Below are positions 1 through 10,192 of a DNA stretch of 64,000 nt, one piece after another. Position numbers and translations under genes: made by a program. Under the pieces are notes generated by a model that was given only the letters and a program-made list of their open reading frames with translations, searched no databases and was not told the origin of the DNA. The first letter of the stretch is position 1. The number at the start of each line of letters is the position of its first letter. This stretch comes from Liquidambar formosana (lineage: Eukaryota; Streptophyta; Magnoliopsida; Saxifragales; Altingiaceae), in contig CM077832.1 of the NCBI GenBank assembly GCA_039720395.1, forward strand, positions 34,089,258-34,153,257. The letters are read 5' to 3'.

Positions 1-513
1 AAAAACTTACAAGATCCCTACCACACCCCCCCCCCCCCCCCCCCAAAAAAAAAAAAAGAAAAAGAAAAGAGTTTGATATGGGTAAGGGAAAGATTAAACA
101 GTGAACCAATTAATTGATATAAATTGAAAAAAGATACATGCAAAATTAAGAACCAATGAAGCACTGTATCAGAAATACAATTTAATTGGAAAAAAAAAGT
201 TTACATTAAATCCAGCTACGCGGAAAAAAAAATCAGAAATAATTGGGAGCACTCAAGAGATTGCAAGCTTAATTGGCTCCAGCCTAACTAATGGCGAAAG
301 AGTGTCAAAAAAAGAAGAAGAAAGAATTGCCTATTTAATAAACCATATAATATGATCTTATGGTTCCATTAGCTGGACCTTGGAAAATTAAGAATAGTAA
401 AAATGGAACCCAAAGTACGAATAGAGGCCAGAAAAGAACATAACAATGATTGAAAAATTCCATACATGAATGCAGGATGACCATAACCACGATCACAACC
501 ATGCACCTTCCTT
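1..513. other. No gene recognised; 3' flank of the NHL gene
   Basis: AT-rich sequence starting with a C homopolymer (about 27-44) that runs directly into an A homopolymer. The part nearest 513 is probably the 3' UTR of the neighbouring minus-strand NHL gene. No coding, RNA or repeat homology was recognised. Confidence 0.5.
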
Positions 514-1347
514 TTAGGATTGGACCTGGGTTTGACATTGTTGAGATAGGACCCTTGTACCTTTCGCCAACGTACTCACCCTAAAGTTACACGACACTGC
601 CATGTCCATGCTCCATGTCTTCATCATCCAAATTATCATTTTCACCGGAACGTTCATCGTCAAGGCTAAAGAAACTGGTACCTTCGATTTCTCGTCTTTC
701 ATACTCTTTTCGATCTCAAGAGGCAATGCGGCATCTGAGCCGGTGAGAACCACTTTAACCGTACTCGAATGCTCGGCTTCTTGGTGCAAAGCTGGAAATT
801 TTCCGGTGGCGATCTTTTGTTTCTTAAAAGCGAGAGAGGCACCCCCTCCACCTTGGTAATAAACACCCATTCTTTTATTTGGATTTTTGGCCTTGAGGGA
901 GATTTCGTACCTGGGCTGTGAATGCTGTCGACTAGAGGATTGACGGTTCTTGACGACGACACCAGCAATGGAGAACTCAGGATTTTTAGGGCTCAAATAT
1001 AGGTAAAAGGCTCCTAGAAGAATGCCCACCGTAAGAACAAGAAGGACCAAGATTATTATGAAGACGCACAAGCAGCGAGAACAACAACAAGATTGGCTCC
1101 TTTTTGTGGCCGGGTTGCGGTAACGTTCGGCGATTAGGGCATTTTCGGGGGGCGGGACGCGATAGATTTGATCTTTGGGGACTTGGACGACATAGGTTCC
1201 CGAGCGGTGACCGTGTGGACGCTTTAGCGACGGCAGTGGAGGATCGTCGTTGGTTTCCGAGGGGTGGCCGGGTGGAGGTTTGAGGGGCGGCAGGGGAGGA
1301 TCATCTTTAGCGGCGTCGGTGGTGGCAGATGGGACCCGCTCCTCCAT
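514..1347 (-). CDS. NDR1/HIN1-like (NHL, LEA-2 family) membrane protein, 277 aa
   Basis: Single-exon protein of the late-embryogenesis-abundant group-2/NHL family, close in layout to Arabidopsis NHL6/NHL13. Those proteins are plasma-membrane-anchored and linked to pathogen and ABA responses. A Pro-rich N-terminus (residues 1-50) is followed by the VQVPKDQIYRVPPPENA motif typical of NHL6-like proteins. A cysteine cluster CCCSRCLC (about 87-94) abuts one hydrophobic span (about 93-118). Then comes the LEA-2 fold with YEISLKAKNPNKRMGVYY (about 147-164). The start is placed at the ATG of MEERVPS. The frame stays open upstream, but only into a Ser-Leu run translated from a (GA)n repeat, which looks like 5' leader. 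The N-terminus holds two near-identical copies of a block beginning DDPPLP (residues 15-28 and 34-47). Family assignment is firm; the orthologue is not. Confidence 0.88.
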   Translation of the reverse strand: MEERVPSATTDAAKDDPPLPPLKPPPGHPSETNDDPPLPSLKRPHGHRSGTYVVQVPKDQIYRVPPPENALIAERYRNPATKRSQSCCCSRCLCVFIIILVLLVLTVGILLGAFYLYLSPKNPEFSIAGVVVKNRQSSSRQHSQPRYEISLKAKNPNKRMGVYYQGGGGASLAFKKQKIATGKFPALHQEAEHSSTVKVVLTGSDAALPLEIEKSMKDEKSKVPVSLALTMNVPVKMIIWMMKTWSMDMAVSCNFRVSTLAKGTRVLSQQCQTQVQS

Positions 1348-1475
1348 AGGAAGATGGGGAGCGGTGGGCAAGAAGGGAAGGTGAGGGTGAATAAGAGAGG
1401 ATAATAAGGAAGTTGGGGTTGCATGGGGTGTGTGGTGGTTGCATGGAGATTGACGGACAATTGAGAGGTGTGACT

Positions 1476-1478
<3 letters not shown>

Positions 1479-1516
<38 letters not shown>
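1479..1516. repeat. (GA)n microsatellite in the NHL 5' leader
   Basis: About 19 uninterrupted GA units (CT on the transcribed strand), roughly 130 bases upstream of the NHL start codon. CT-rich tracts are common in plant 5' leaders. A TATA-like AT tract lies further upstream at about 1666-1688. Confidence 0.85.
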
Positions 1517-1517
<1 letters not shown>

Positions 1518-1699
1518 GTTCCAACTTGGGAAAAAAGAAAAAAAGAAAAAATAGACAACGCATGTTTGTGGATTTGTTAGTCTCTCAATGCACCAATCGG
1601 CCAATCATACCCTATTTTTGGATCGTTTACTAGGTCAATATAAGCATTTTACGATGGGAACCGTGTATAAATATTTATATATATATACTCTCTTTTATT

Positions 1700-2580
1700 T
1701 TCAAAGTTTGTGGGCTTATCCCCCTACTAGTAGATGCTATTATATCCTATCCCAAAATTTCAACCCATCCGGTGAGAGAAAGAGTGTCACCATAAATGGT
1801 GTCACCAACTATCTAAACATTTAGGAAAATGTTGAAGTAATTGGTTTAATCCACCCACCTTGTTGGATGGTAATAGGATTAGCTAATGCGCGCTGGACCC
1901 TACCTCGCCCTGCTAGGCCTCTCTTGGGAACCACACACCACCTAAAAGGGTGGAGGGCAGGTTTGTGGATTTTTATTTTTTATTTTTTATTTTTTAAAAA
2001 AACTTGTTAAAGTTTAATTATCTCTTGCATATTTATCTTGTGCAATTTATCTCCCAATTTTTATGTTTTTTTTTTTAAAATCAAACCGGCCAATTAGCAC
2101 TCCAACGGGCCTTCTCATCTTGACTTGCTGGGCCCAATTATTCCGAGTGTTTATCGACCATAATTAGTTGGACTTGGAATAGTGTTAGCTTGATTTCATG
2201 GCATATGTGCTTAATAGTATCAAATTTGGAAATGCTAATAGCCTAACAGTACCAAGAATTCATACCGGTTGTCCTTATTGGGTGAGGTGTAAGTGGTATG
2301 ATAATTATTAATAAAAATAAAAACTAAATCCCTTTTTATCTCTTAAATGCATGTGAATGGCAAATAGACCACTAAACAAGACCGATGTGAATTTCCGGTA
2401 TGTATAGCACTTCCCTTTCAAATAAGTTGAATTAATTGGTTATTAGGATCAACGTTAGTTATAATTAGTACCACTCCACTTGGAGAGACTATTCTCCATT
2501 CTCATCTCAATCTGAACTTCTTCGTCCATTATATTCATTGTTCAATTTAATCGGCCTAATTAAGATTGGATATCGGTCAA
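1700..2580. other. Intergenic, no gene recognised
   Basis: AT-rich intergenic DNA with homopolymer tracts. No open frame with recognisable homology and no RNA gene was seen. Confidence 0.5.
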
Positions 2581-2582
2581 AA

Positions 2583-2832
2583 TTTTTTTTTTTTTTTTTT
2601 TTTTTTATACGAGGATGAATCCTCTCATCTTATCATCTACGACTTTAAAATCAATACCTAATTTTGCTAACTGGAGTAGAATAAAGTGGTAAACTCCAGA
2701 TGCGTGTACCGACCCCACAACTCACACACCATTGAGTCAAAGAGGCCTGCTAGTTGTAGGAATCAAACCCACACCAAAGCTTAGGACTTGTACGCCCAAG
2801 CCGTCCTTCCAACCATTAGGCTACTGACCCTT
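2583..2832 (-). mobile_element. tRNA-derived SINE, about 250 bp
   Basis: On the minus strand the element begins near 2830 with an RNA polymerase III A-box-like TAGCCTAATGGTT. About 45 bases on is a B-box-like GGTTTGATTCC. After about 150 bases of unrelated body it ends in a poly(A) tail, seen as the T run 2583-2606 on the plus strand. A box, B box, body and A tail in this order are diagnostic of tRNA-derived SINEs. The family was not identified and target duplications were not resolved. Confidence 0.7.
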
Positions 2833-2969
2833 GGAGGTAAACTTGGGCAACATAGAGAAGCATTTGGGCTATACATGCTCGATTTGGGCCTTGACATTGA
2901 TAGGCCTAAATGCAACCCAACTTCAAATGGAAGTCCAGGGAGATTCAATGTAGCTAGGTTTGGCCGAGG

Positions 2970-3380
2970 GAACGGCTTTTGCAATCCCTTTTTTTTTTTT
3001 TTCTTTTATCAATCCTCCCTTTTGTTTTGGTTTATAAGATTTTATACAAAATATAAAAGGTTTTTACAAAAATCAGTTGCAGAGTCCACTAGAAAACATC
3101 ATTTTAAACAACTTTGCAGAAGAAAGGTTTTTCCAAAATCTATTGTTCAAGTAGAATTTTTGACAAAAAATAAAATAAAGGCTATAAATTGTTAAATAGT
3201 CTATTTAAACAATAGATTTTAGAAAAATTTTCTTCTACAAAATTATTCAAAATGATATTTTCTAGTAGACAAAGCAACCAGTTTTCATAAAAACTTTTTA
3301 TATCTTGTATAAAACCAGAAAAACCTAAAAAAAACAGAAATGTGATAAAAAAAAGTGGGGTTGCAATAACCGTTCGCTTT
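2970..3380. mobile_element. Palindromic foldback element, family FB-1 copy 1
   Basis: The two halves of this roughly 400-base stretch are inverted copies of each other. Examples are ACTAGAAAACATCATTTT near 3089 against AAAATGATATTTTCTAGT near 3249, and CTTTGCAGAAGAAAGG against the later CTTCTACAAAATTATT. The outer ends carry TTGCAATCCC and GGGGTTGCAATA. Related copies occur at 40095-40491 and, as a half copy, at 44526-44745. No coding capacity. Confidence 0.7.
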
Positions 3381-4800
3381 GGCCAATTAGGGTCATAGCT
3401 ATCCCAACTTCATAGTTCAAGTGATATGGAAGAGAGAAGATCCTTTACTTGTTTCTAATTATGCCATCCCACTAGCTAGACTCTGTTGAGGCTGTGTAGC
3501 GGTGACCTCGGTTTTCTTCCTTCTATTTATTTTATTTTATTTATTTATTCTTTTTTTTTTTTTTTTGTTTTAAGATTAAAAAGCATCAAAGAGAAATCTA
3601 GCATCTCACCCAGGTTGGCAGCCTAGAAACTCACCATCATGTGTTCATAGCCCTACATTTTATTAATAAAAAAAAGGTAGATACAATGAACTAAGAAAAG
3701 AACATAAATAAAATTCTGGTAAAAATGGCCATAAGGCCATCAACTAGATGACAACTAAATGAAAGAAAAGAAAAGAAATTAAACTCGAAAACAATACGAG
3801 CGCAGGCTATGTATGAATATCATGTTAGAGATCGAGCATGACCAAGAAAACTAAGACTCATATTAGCACACTTAATTGTCTGTTGAAGCATTCCCTTCTG
3901 GCCTTTTCCAAAAATATACAAACATCGAAATTCCATAAATTGCAAGGTCGACTCCATGGTAGCTTGTAAAACCTATTTGATAGACAAGCAATAACTGCTG
4001 GAGAATTACTGTCCAAATCAAACAAATTCAATCCTTGTAATAATAGTTAATAATTTTGCAAAAAAATGACTACTTAGACACCAATATGAACTGTATAGAT
4101 TCTTTTAACAAATGCTCTATTATTTCGAAAAATCCTTACTACAACTTTGGTTTTCCTCTTCAATTCGAAATGTTTTGGCGCAGCAGGGCTGAGAGAGTTC
4201 CCTTTTTTTTCCCTTAATTTTTTTGGTTTAGATGGAAGGAAAAAAAACAAAAATGTTTATTGAATTGGTAATGTTGGGCATCTGAAGTGGGTCCCAATAT
4301 GGAAACATGTCAATGTTGATGATGTCGTTTCATGATCCGGACGATTGAGGGCCCACATGCAATTGCTAATGGACACGTTCAATAGCTAGCAGCCACACAT
4401 TACTTACCTTTTTTCAAACCCACTGGAATATGCTTCCATGGTTCATAGTCGCAGAGGTAATAAAGATGATGCCGACAAAGTCATTCATTAACTAATTACC
4501 AACTACACTATTAGGAGCTCCTTCGTAGTCGCTTCGCTGGTTTTTGGTTATTACTATGGTACCAAATCTCATTGTGTTCACACGCGATACCCATGCCAGT
4601 CAAGGGCACCACCGTATTTTACTACATATGCCACATCATGGCTTCATGAATTGCCATTTCGCCAAGTAGACCTGTCTGTTGTGGCCATCATCCGATCTAA
4701 TATATACAAAGATGATCTCCTATTCCGTCCCTTAATCTTTGCTCCAACAAATCAAAAAGCACCACATTAGCATTGGAATTATATATATATATATATATAG
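3381..4800. other. Intergenic, no gene recognised
   Basis: AT-rich DNA with T-tracts near 3545-3566 and 4201-4220. No ORF with recognisable similarity, no RNA gene. Confidence 0.5.
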
Positions 4801-4801
4801 A

Positions 4802-4983
4802 TTTTTTTTTTCTTTTTTTTGGTTTCCCAAAGTATCCCTAGGTTTCGCTAGGACTAATCTTCCAAGGTACGGTCGGACGCCAAAGCGAGGACCTCTCCTA
4901 AGAAAGTTTTCTGCATTCACAAGAGCTCGAACCCGAGACCTCTTGCTTAAGCGATCAGAGCCCCTTCCACTCAGGCCAACCTT
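4802..4983 (-). mobile_element. tRNA-derived SINE, about 180 bp
   Basis: Read on the minus strand it starts with an A-box-like TGGCCTGAGTGG (about 4980). A near-consensus B box GGGTTCGAGCTC follows (about 4922-4933). The element ends in a tail of A-rich sequence (plus-strand T-runs at 4802-4820). It differs in body sequence from the SINE at 2583-2832, so it is probably a separate family. Confidence 0.72.
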
Positions 4984-5083
4984 CGTTGATATATAGATTC
5001 CTTTATAATATAAAAAAAAATAGCTACAAGATAAAGTTGCAGTTTTACCTTAGATAGTCTTGCCATATATCGGCTTCCCTGTA

Positions 5084-5304
5084 GGAAAGGGGATTTGGTG
5101 CAATTGACTATTTTTATTGCATAGTGCAATAAACGTAAAATCGATGACACGTAGGTAAAGAAAAGAAATAAATGGCTGTTAGACATTGGGCGTCAAATGC
5201 ATCACTTAAATTTCAGTTCTTTATTTCTTTTCCTTAACACATGTCATCGATCCTACATTTACTGCATTATATAATAACTACACCAAATCCAAATCCTCCC
5301 TGTA
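5084..5304. mobile_element. Foldback (MITE-like) element, about 220 bp
   Basis: The two arms are imperfect inverted copies. GGATTTGGTGCAATTGACTA near 5091 pairs with the complement of ACTACACCAAATCC near 5278. AATCGATGACACGTAGGTAA near 5139 pairs with TTAACACATGTCATCGAT near 5234. The spacer is about 30 bases. No coding capacity. The superfamily is unknown. Confidence 0.6.
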
Positions 5305-5690
5305 GATATGTTGGATGCAAATCTGCCAATCGCAATTCAAGTGTAACTTATAATCGGTAAGGAAAGACCAAAGTTAAGTGACAAAGAGATTGAAAAAAGA
5401 ATATCATATTGTAAGAAAAATTTTGGACTATTTTTTTTTTGGATAAGTATAAAAAATAAAAAATTGGACTATGATGATATCAATTTATATTATATGCTGA
5501 CATAATATTACAAGTTAATTAAAAGCCCAAACGGCATTTGTATGTGGTAACATCTAAACAAAATTTGATCCAAACTTCAACTCAAATCTCATTCCTATTG
5601 AATTTTATTTTATTTTATTTTTTTTGTTTCTTTTTGGGGCTATTGTATTTTGTACGCATGTACACACGACCTATTTCCCCATTACAGACA
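5304..5690. other. Upstream region of the PLAT gene, no gene recognised
   Basis: AT-rich intergenic sequence between the foldback element and the likely promoter of the PLAT gene. No coding or RNA feature seen. Confidence 0.45.
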
Positions 5691-5691
5691 C

Positions 5692-5700
5692 TGACGTGGC
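5692..5700 (+). promoter_or_regulatory. ACGT-core (G-box/ABRE-like) element upstream of the PLAT gene
   Basis: TGACGTGGC, an ACGT-core motif of the kind bound by plant bZIP factors (ABF/TGA), lies about 150 bases upstream of the TATA box of the PLAT1-like gene. Arabidopsis PLAT1 is known to be ABA- and stress-regulated, so the position is suggestive. A single motif is weak evidence. Confidence 0.4.
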
Positions 5701-5839
5701 AAGAGAAGATTGGGTGAAGAAAATGAATAGGAAAAACGCGTAGCTAGAACGAAACACCTCAACATTTCCTAAAAGATGAACCATATCAGCATATCCCCTT
5801 TGATCGGCATCAGGGTGTATATGCATATCTGCATCTGCA

Positions 5840-5847
5840 TATATAAA
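5840..5847 (+). promoter_or_regulatory. TATA box of the PLAT gene
   Basis: TATATAAA followed by GG, 53 bases upstream of the start codon at 5900. This places transcription start near 5870 and gives a short 5' UTR. Confidence 0.6.
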
Positions 5848-5899
5848 GGTGTGTAGATAACGAAGCTTCATATATCCCATCGCCTTCACACACAACACC

Positions 5900-6003
5900 A
5901 TGGGAGTCAACATTCTCTGCTTCCATCTCCTGATCCTCCTCTCCTTCACCATCATCGCTCAATCTTCGGTAAGTTTACCCTCCAACTCCCCTACATATCC
6001 TTC

Positions 6004-6045
<42 letters not shown>

Positions 6046-6534
6046 GATCCATTAATTGTGTGAATATTGCAGGATGATGATTGCGTGTACACAGTGTACG
6101 TAAGGACCGGATCGGTCTTCAAGGGAGGCACGGACTCCATCATCAGCCTGAGATTGTACGACGTGTTCGGTGAGATGGTGGAGATGACGAATCTGGAGGC
6201 GTGGGGCGGCCTCATGGAGCCGGGTCACAACTATTTCGAGAGGGGTAACTTGGACATTTTCAGTGGAAGGGGCCCCTGCTTGAGTGCGCCCATGTGCGCA
6301 ATGAACCTGACTTCCGATGGGTCGGGTTCGCACCACGGCTGGTACTGTAACTATGTGGAGGTGACGTCGACGGGGGCCCACACCCCTTGTGGGCAGCAGC
6401 TGTTCACGGTGGAGGAGTGGCTGGCCCTTGATACAGCTCCGTATAGGCTCACTGCCATCAGGAATTCTTGTCCTGATGGTGGTCATGCTGCTGATCGTGA
6501 TCTGCTTATTAAATCTTCTTCTTCGGCTATGTAA
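5900..6534 (+). CDS. PLAT1: PLAT1-like secreted PLAT/LH2-domain protein, 176 aa, two exons
   Basis: Exon 1 is 5900-5968 and exon 2 is 6073-6534. The intron has GT and AG ends in phase 0. Exon 1 encodes a hydrophobic signal peptide of about 20 residues. Exon 2 opens with DDDCVYTVYVRTGSVFKGG and then carries the PLAT/LH2 beta-sandwich. Recognised blocks are GTDSIISLRLYD, NLEAWGGLMEPGHNYFERGN, LDIFSGRGPCL, NLTSDGSGSHHGWYCNYVEV and QLFTVEEWLALDTAPY. Order and length match Arabidopsis PLAT1 (about 180 aa), an ER/secretory-pathway protein tied to abiotic stress tolerance. Upstream lie a TATA box and an ACGT element. GC content is clearly above the flanks, as expected of coding sequence. Family call is firm; orthology to PLAT1 rather than a paralogue is inferred. 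Confidence 0.92.
6007..6042. repeat. (TC)n microsatellite in the PLAT intron
   Basis: About 18 TC units inside the only intron of the PLAT gene, about 30 bases before the acceptor. It may serve as part of the polypyrimidine tract. Confidence 0.85.
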
Positions 6535-7395
6535 GGATTTAGGGTTTCGTTGTAGTAGAACCAGATCTTTTAAGTTATGTTTGGGTGGATGAGAGCTATT
6601 ACCTTTTCTGTGTAGACAGGTTGCATGTGGCTTCTGTGTTACTGTATGAACACTAGATTATGTTATGGAAAATGCTGTTTGGCCGTATATTTTGACACTG
6701 TTAGTCTATTATGAGGCCAGTTCTTGTGGATCCCAGTGGTTGAGTGATAAGGAAAGTGCTTTTTGAGACTCCTTGGAAACACCCGAAAGAATTTTCATGC
6801 TGTGGTGTGAAAACTAAAGAAGATTAAGCCTAATAGCCCCAAAGACATCATAGTGGATATTTTTGGGCAATTAAGGAGGTCCAATAACGTTACCATCAGG
6901 AGCCGGTGGCGGCATGAGAGAGCCCGTTGTTTCATTCTCATGGCCGACTGGCCCAAAAAAAAAAAAAAACCACTATCTACAATGCTCATATTGAACTAGT
7001 ACTTTGATCATCAAATCCCCTTTTTTACACTTAATTTGACATTGACACGATAATTTTTGGAAAGGAGCACTTTGTGTCATCTTTTGGGCTTTGTATCTTT
7101 TCTTTTTTCTTTTTGTTTTTATATTTATATATATATATATATATATATAAATTCAATCTTGTTTTTAAAAATGTTTTTAATAACATGTAAGTATGTAACT
7201 ATGTTGCAACCATTTGTGCTATGTAAAATTTTATTATTTTTTAAAAATAAATTACATAAAATTCCTGAATTTTGTCATGGAAAAAAAAAGAGTAAAAAAT
7301 ATAAGGAATTACACTCTTCCATGTTTGGTTGTAATGGAAAATTAGAAGTAGAAGAACATAAAAGAGAACACAAAATTACCAAAAAGTCCTAAGCT
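6535..7395. other. 3' flank of PLAT gene, no further gene recognised
   Basis: Contains the likely PLAT 3' UTR (from 6535) and AT-rich DNA with an (AT)n tract at about 7125-7149. No recognisable gene. Confidence 0.5.
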
Positions 7396-7404
7396 ATTAA
7401 ATTA

Positions 7405-8495
7405 GGGAAATGATATTGCCAGAGACAAAAACTATCATTCGTGGCTTTTGTTTCTCAAACGGACGATATTACCCCTTCTTCTCTCTCTCTCTCCTCTCCC
7501 CTCGCTTTTTGACCTTTTCAGCTCCCTGAAAAATTCTCCATTTCTGAAATGGTTGGTCACTGCTGCAAGCACCATCTCCTTGCCGTAACAACCAAATCCA
7601 ATTGAAGGGAGAAGGTAAGAAAGATCAAATAACCTCGTAGCACTCGGCTCTAGAAAAAAAATAAAAACTAGGGAAGAGATAAGTGTGAGAAGATGTTTTG
7701 GGGTTGCTTATATTTTGAATTCCTTGTGTCGGGGGTATTTTTTTTTGTTTATGGCTTAATTGGGTTTTCTTTGGAGTCTAATTTTGCAATGTTTCTGGGA
7801 GTGGTGTTTGTGTAGAGGTTTTGAGCATAATATTTCTATTCAATAGGGAAGTTTTCCTCTTGATCTGGACGATTAAAAATAGAAACAAAGGAGAGTACAG
7901 TAAAAACAAGAGGAAAAAGGAAAAAGAGGGGGGAGGGGGGGGAAGAGTTAGGGAGAAAGCAAAACAAGACCAAACCCAATAAAGAGGGTAAATTTTGTTG
8001 CTCAGTTTAAGTTTTGTTTAGTTTCCCTCTCCCATGACTTGAGAACAATGATGATAGAATTGATAGAGAAGAATAGTCTCATCCAAATCATCACATAACC
8101 AAAACCTTTTTTTGAAGGGATCTCTCTTTATACACCTTTTTCACCGCTGTCCACTCTACATGCGTTGACGCCACGGCCATCACCAACTGTCAAAATGGGG
8201 GCAAGGTCCATAGTACCAAATTGGGACATTATACCTTGGGATCATGGTGGATTCTTCATGCCGGCTTTGGTCGATTTGAATTAGATTGAGTCATCTGAAG
8301 AAGAAGATTAGAAGAATGGGACAGAAGATTACAAAAAAAACAAAAAAAGAGATAATGAAACAAGAGGAAGAAAAGGATAAATAAGACAGAACATTGGAGA
8401 GAGAAGGGTTAAGTAAGAGAAGAAGGGGCAATTTTGTCTGGTTAACAAAAAAAGCCGTGGAAAAAGAGTTTGTTTCTCTAGCAATATCGGCTCCC
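7405..8495. mobile_element. Non-autonomous Mutator-like element (MULE), 1.09 kb, 9-bp target duplication
   Basis: Terminal inverted repeats of about 75 bases. The left end GGGAAATGATATTGCCAGAG matches the complement of the right end, GGGAGCCGATATTGCTAGAG. Both arms continue into a CCCCTTCTTCTCT stretch. The element is flanked by a perfect 9-bp direct repeat, ATTAAATTA, at 7396-7404 and 8496-8504. A 9-bp target duplication plus long TIRs indicates the Mutator superfamily. No transposase is encoded. The interior (about 7500-8250) is less AT-rich than the surroundings and might include captured host sequence, but I could not assign it. Confidence 0.82.
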
Positions 8496-8504
8496 ATTAA
8501 ATTA

Positions 8505-9059
8505 TTATACTTTTATGACTCTTTTTATTATACTTCTTTTTTTCTTTTCTAATAAAACTACAATGAAATTTTTATTATAAGAATGAAGCAAGACTCGAGA
8601 TACAAGGGGCGCCACAAAGTCTGAGCGCCCCCCTATGCATGCATGCATGAAACTTTCAAACTTCTAGCATTATAAATGAAGTGACCATCAACAAGAAGAA
8701 ATTGTAGAGATGATGTGGCTACTATAACATTGATATATAAATTTTTTATTTTCTCAACGCATGGATCTTTCGATATTTTATAAATACATGGTGCTTTGTC
8801 AATAATCACATTACTAAAGGAAAAAAAATTAAGAAAAAATAACATTTTTACTAAAACAAATCGGGACAATTCAATCTCCCTGACACATCCAAACCTGACC
8901 TGTCCTCAGTCCTCACTAAGTGAAACACAGAGAAAATAAAAAGGAATATTGCCACAAATGGAAGGTTCGTTTTATAAATTTAATTAATTATTATTAATGT
9001 TATTTAGTAGGGAGGGTTCCATTGACATGTGGTACATGTAAAACATTTTACATTTACAC
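8505..9059. other. Intergenic, no gene recognised
   Basis: AT-rich DNA, including a short ATGC-repeat near 8635-8649. No recognisable gene. Confidence 0.5.
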
Positions 9060-9362
9060 TTATCAATATTTTTTACAAAAATCATATTTTGTCAATCCAA
9101 TCGTTAGATTACATATTCTTATCATACACGTCACGCATGTCAAATTTCAAGTTAATCAGATATTAGGAAGTGTTTCATCCATAAACTTACATTTTTTTTA
9201 ATGAATAAAACTTTAATTTTGAGTACTTTATGGATGACATACCTCTTAATCTCCAATTAATTTGAAATTTGACATGCATGACGTACATGATAAGAATATG
9301 TAATCTAACTATTAAATTAGCGAAATATGATTTTTATAAAAAGATATTGACGGGTGTATAGT
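9060..9362. mobile_element. Palindromic foldback element (FB-2), about 300 bp
   Basis: Two arms of about 120 bases are inverted copies. AGATTACATATTCTTATCAT near 9107 matches the complement of ATGATAAGAATATGTAATCT near 9288. TGACAAAATATG-type sequence near the left end matches the right-end ATATGATTTTT region. The centre (about 9185-9230) is unpaired. No coding capacity. Confidence 0.7.
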
Positions 9363-9365
9363 AAC

Positions 9366-9382
9366 CACCACCCCCCCCCCCC
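9366..9382. repeat. C homopolymer beside the foldback element
   Basis: An interrupted C run (about 17 bases) immediately downstream of the FB-2 palindrome. Confidence 0.7.
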
Positions 9383-9487
9383 CTTATTTTAATTTGGAGA
9401 GACGATACCCCAATCAAATCGGCCTCTTGTCAATGGAAAAAGTTATCATCATTCATCACAATCGTCGTGACAGTCTTTAATGGCCAT

Positions 9488-9951
9488 TAGGGGTGTGCAC
9501 GAATTGGTTTGGAGCGGTTATGAGAGAAATTACCAACCAACCTATTAAGGGCAGTTTGTAAAATTTTCAACCCATCGCCAAACTGTAGGTCCTAAAAACC
9601 GGCGGATTGGTTGATTTCTTTTGGCGGTTTTGAACCAACAGTTTGGGCAGATTGGGCGGATTGTATCATTCCCTTTCATAAATTTTATGAGAATTGTCAA
9701 ATGGCCAAACAATGTACTTTTATAATCTTTATGAAAATGGTTTATTGATTTCTTATCAAAAATGTTTAGAGAGAAACATTTTTTTTTTTTTTGGTAAAAA
9801 GAGACAAATCATTTAACATTTTATAAAATCAAATCCCACAAAATAATTATAAATCAAGCAACAAGAAGTTTAAAAAAAAAACTATAATGACTTAACATGT
9901 TCGTGTAGAAAGTGTATATATTATATATTTATATATATATTTTTGATGTAG

Positions 9952-9998
<47 letters not shown>

Positions 9999-10184
9999 GA
10001 AAGCGGATTGGGTTGGTTTATTGGCGGTTTGACAAAGTTTAACCTACCAAGCAAACTGAACCGCCAAATTTATTACTCAACCCATCCAAACCAATCCACT
10101 TATTCTCTCAAACCGCTTGGATCGGTGCGGAATGGAGTAGATTGATTTGGCTTGGCGGATTGGGCGGTTTTTTGCACATCCCCA
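9488..10184. mobile_element. hAT-like non-autonomous element, 697 bp, 8-bp target duplication (copy 1)
   Basis: The left terminus TAGGGGTGTGCAC and the right terminus GTGCA-type TTGCACATCCCCA are inverted. The element is bounded by the perfect 8-bp direct repeat ATGGCCAT at 9480-9487 and 10185-10192. The interior has G/C-rich subterminal blocks built on GGCGGTTT/GATTGGGC motifs on both ends and an (AT)n microsatellite at about 9957-9995. Related elements lie at 32918, 45573 and 60989. No transposase. Confidence 0.83.
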
Positions 10185-10192
10185 ATGGCCAT

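Noticed and set aside
602..859. Plus-strand 85-codon frame opposite the NHL gene
   Set aside because: It is the antisense shadow of the NHL coding sequence, with no domain.
6052..6486. 144-codon minus-strand frame opposite PLAT exon 2
   Set aside because: Antisense shadow of a GC-rich exon; composition is Arg/His-rich, typical of shadows.
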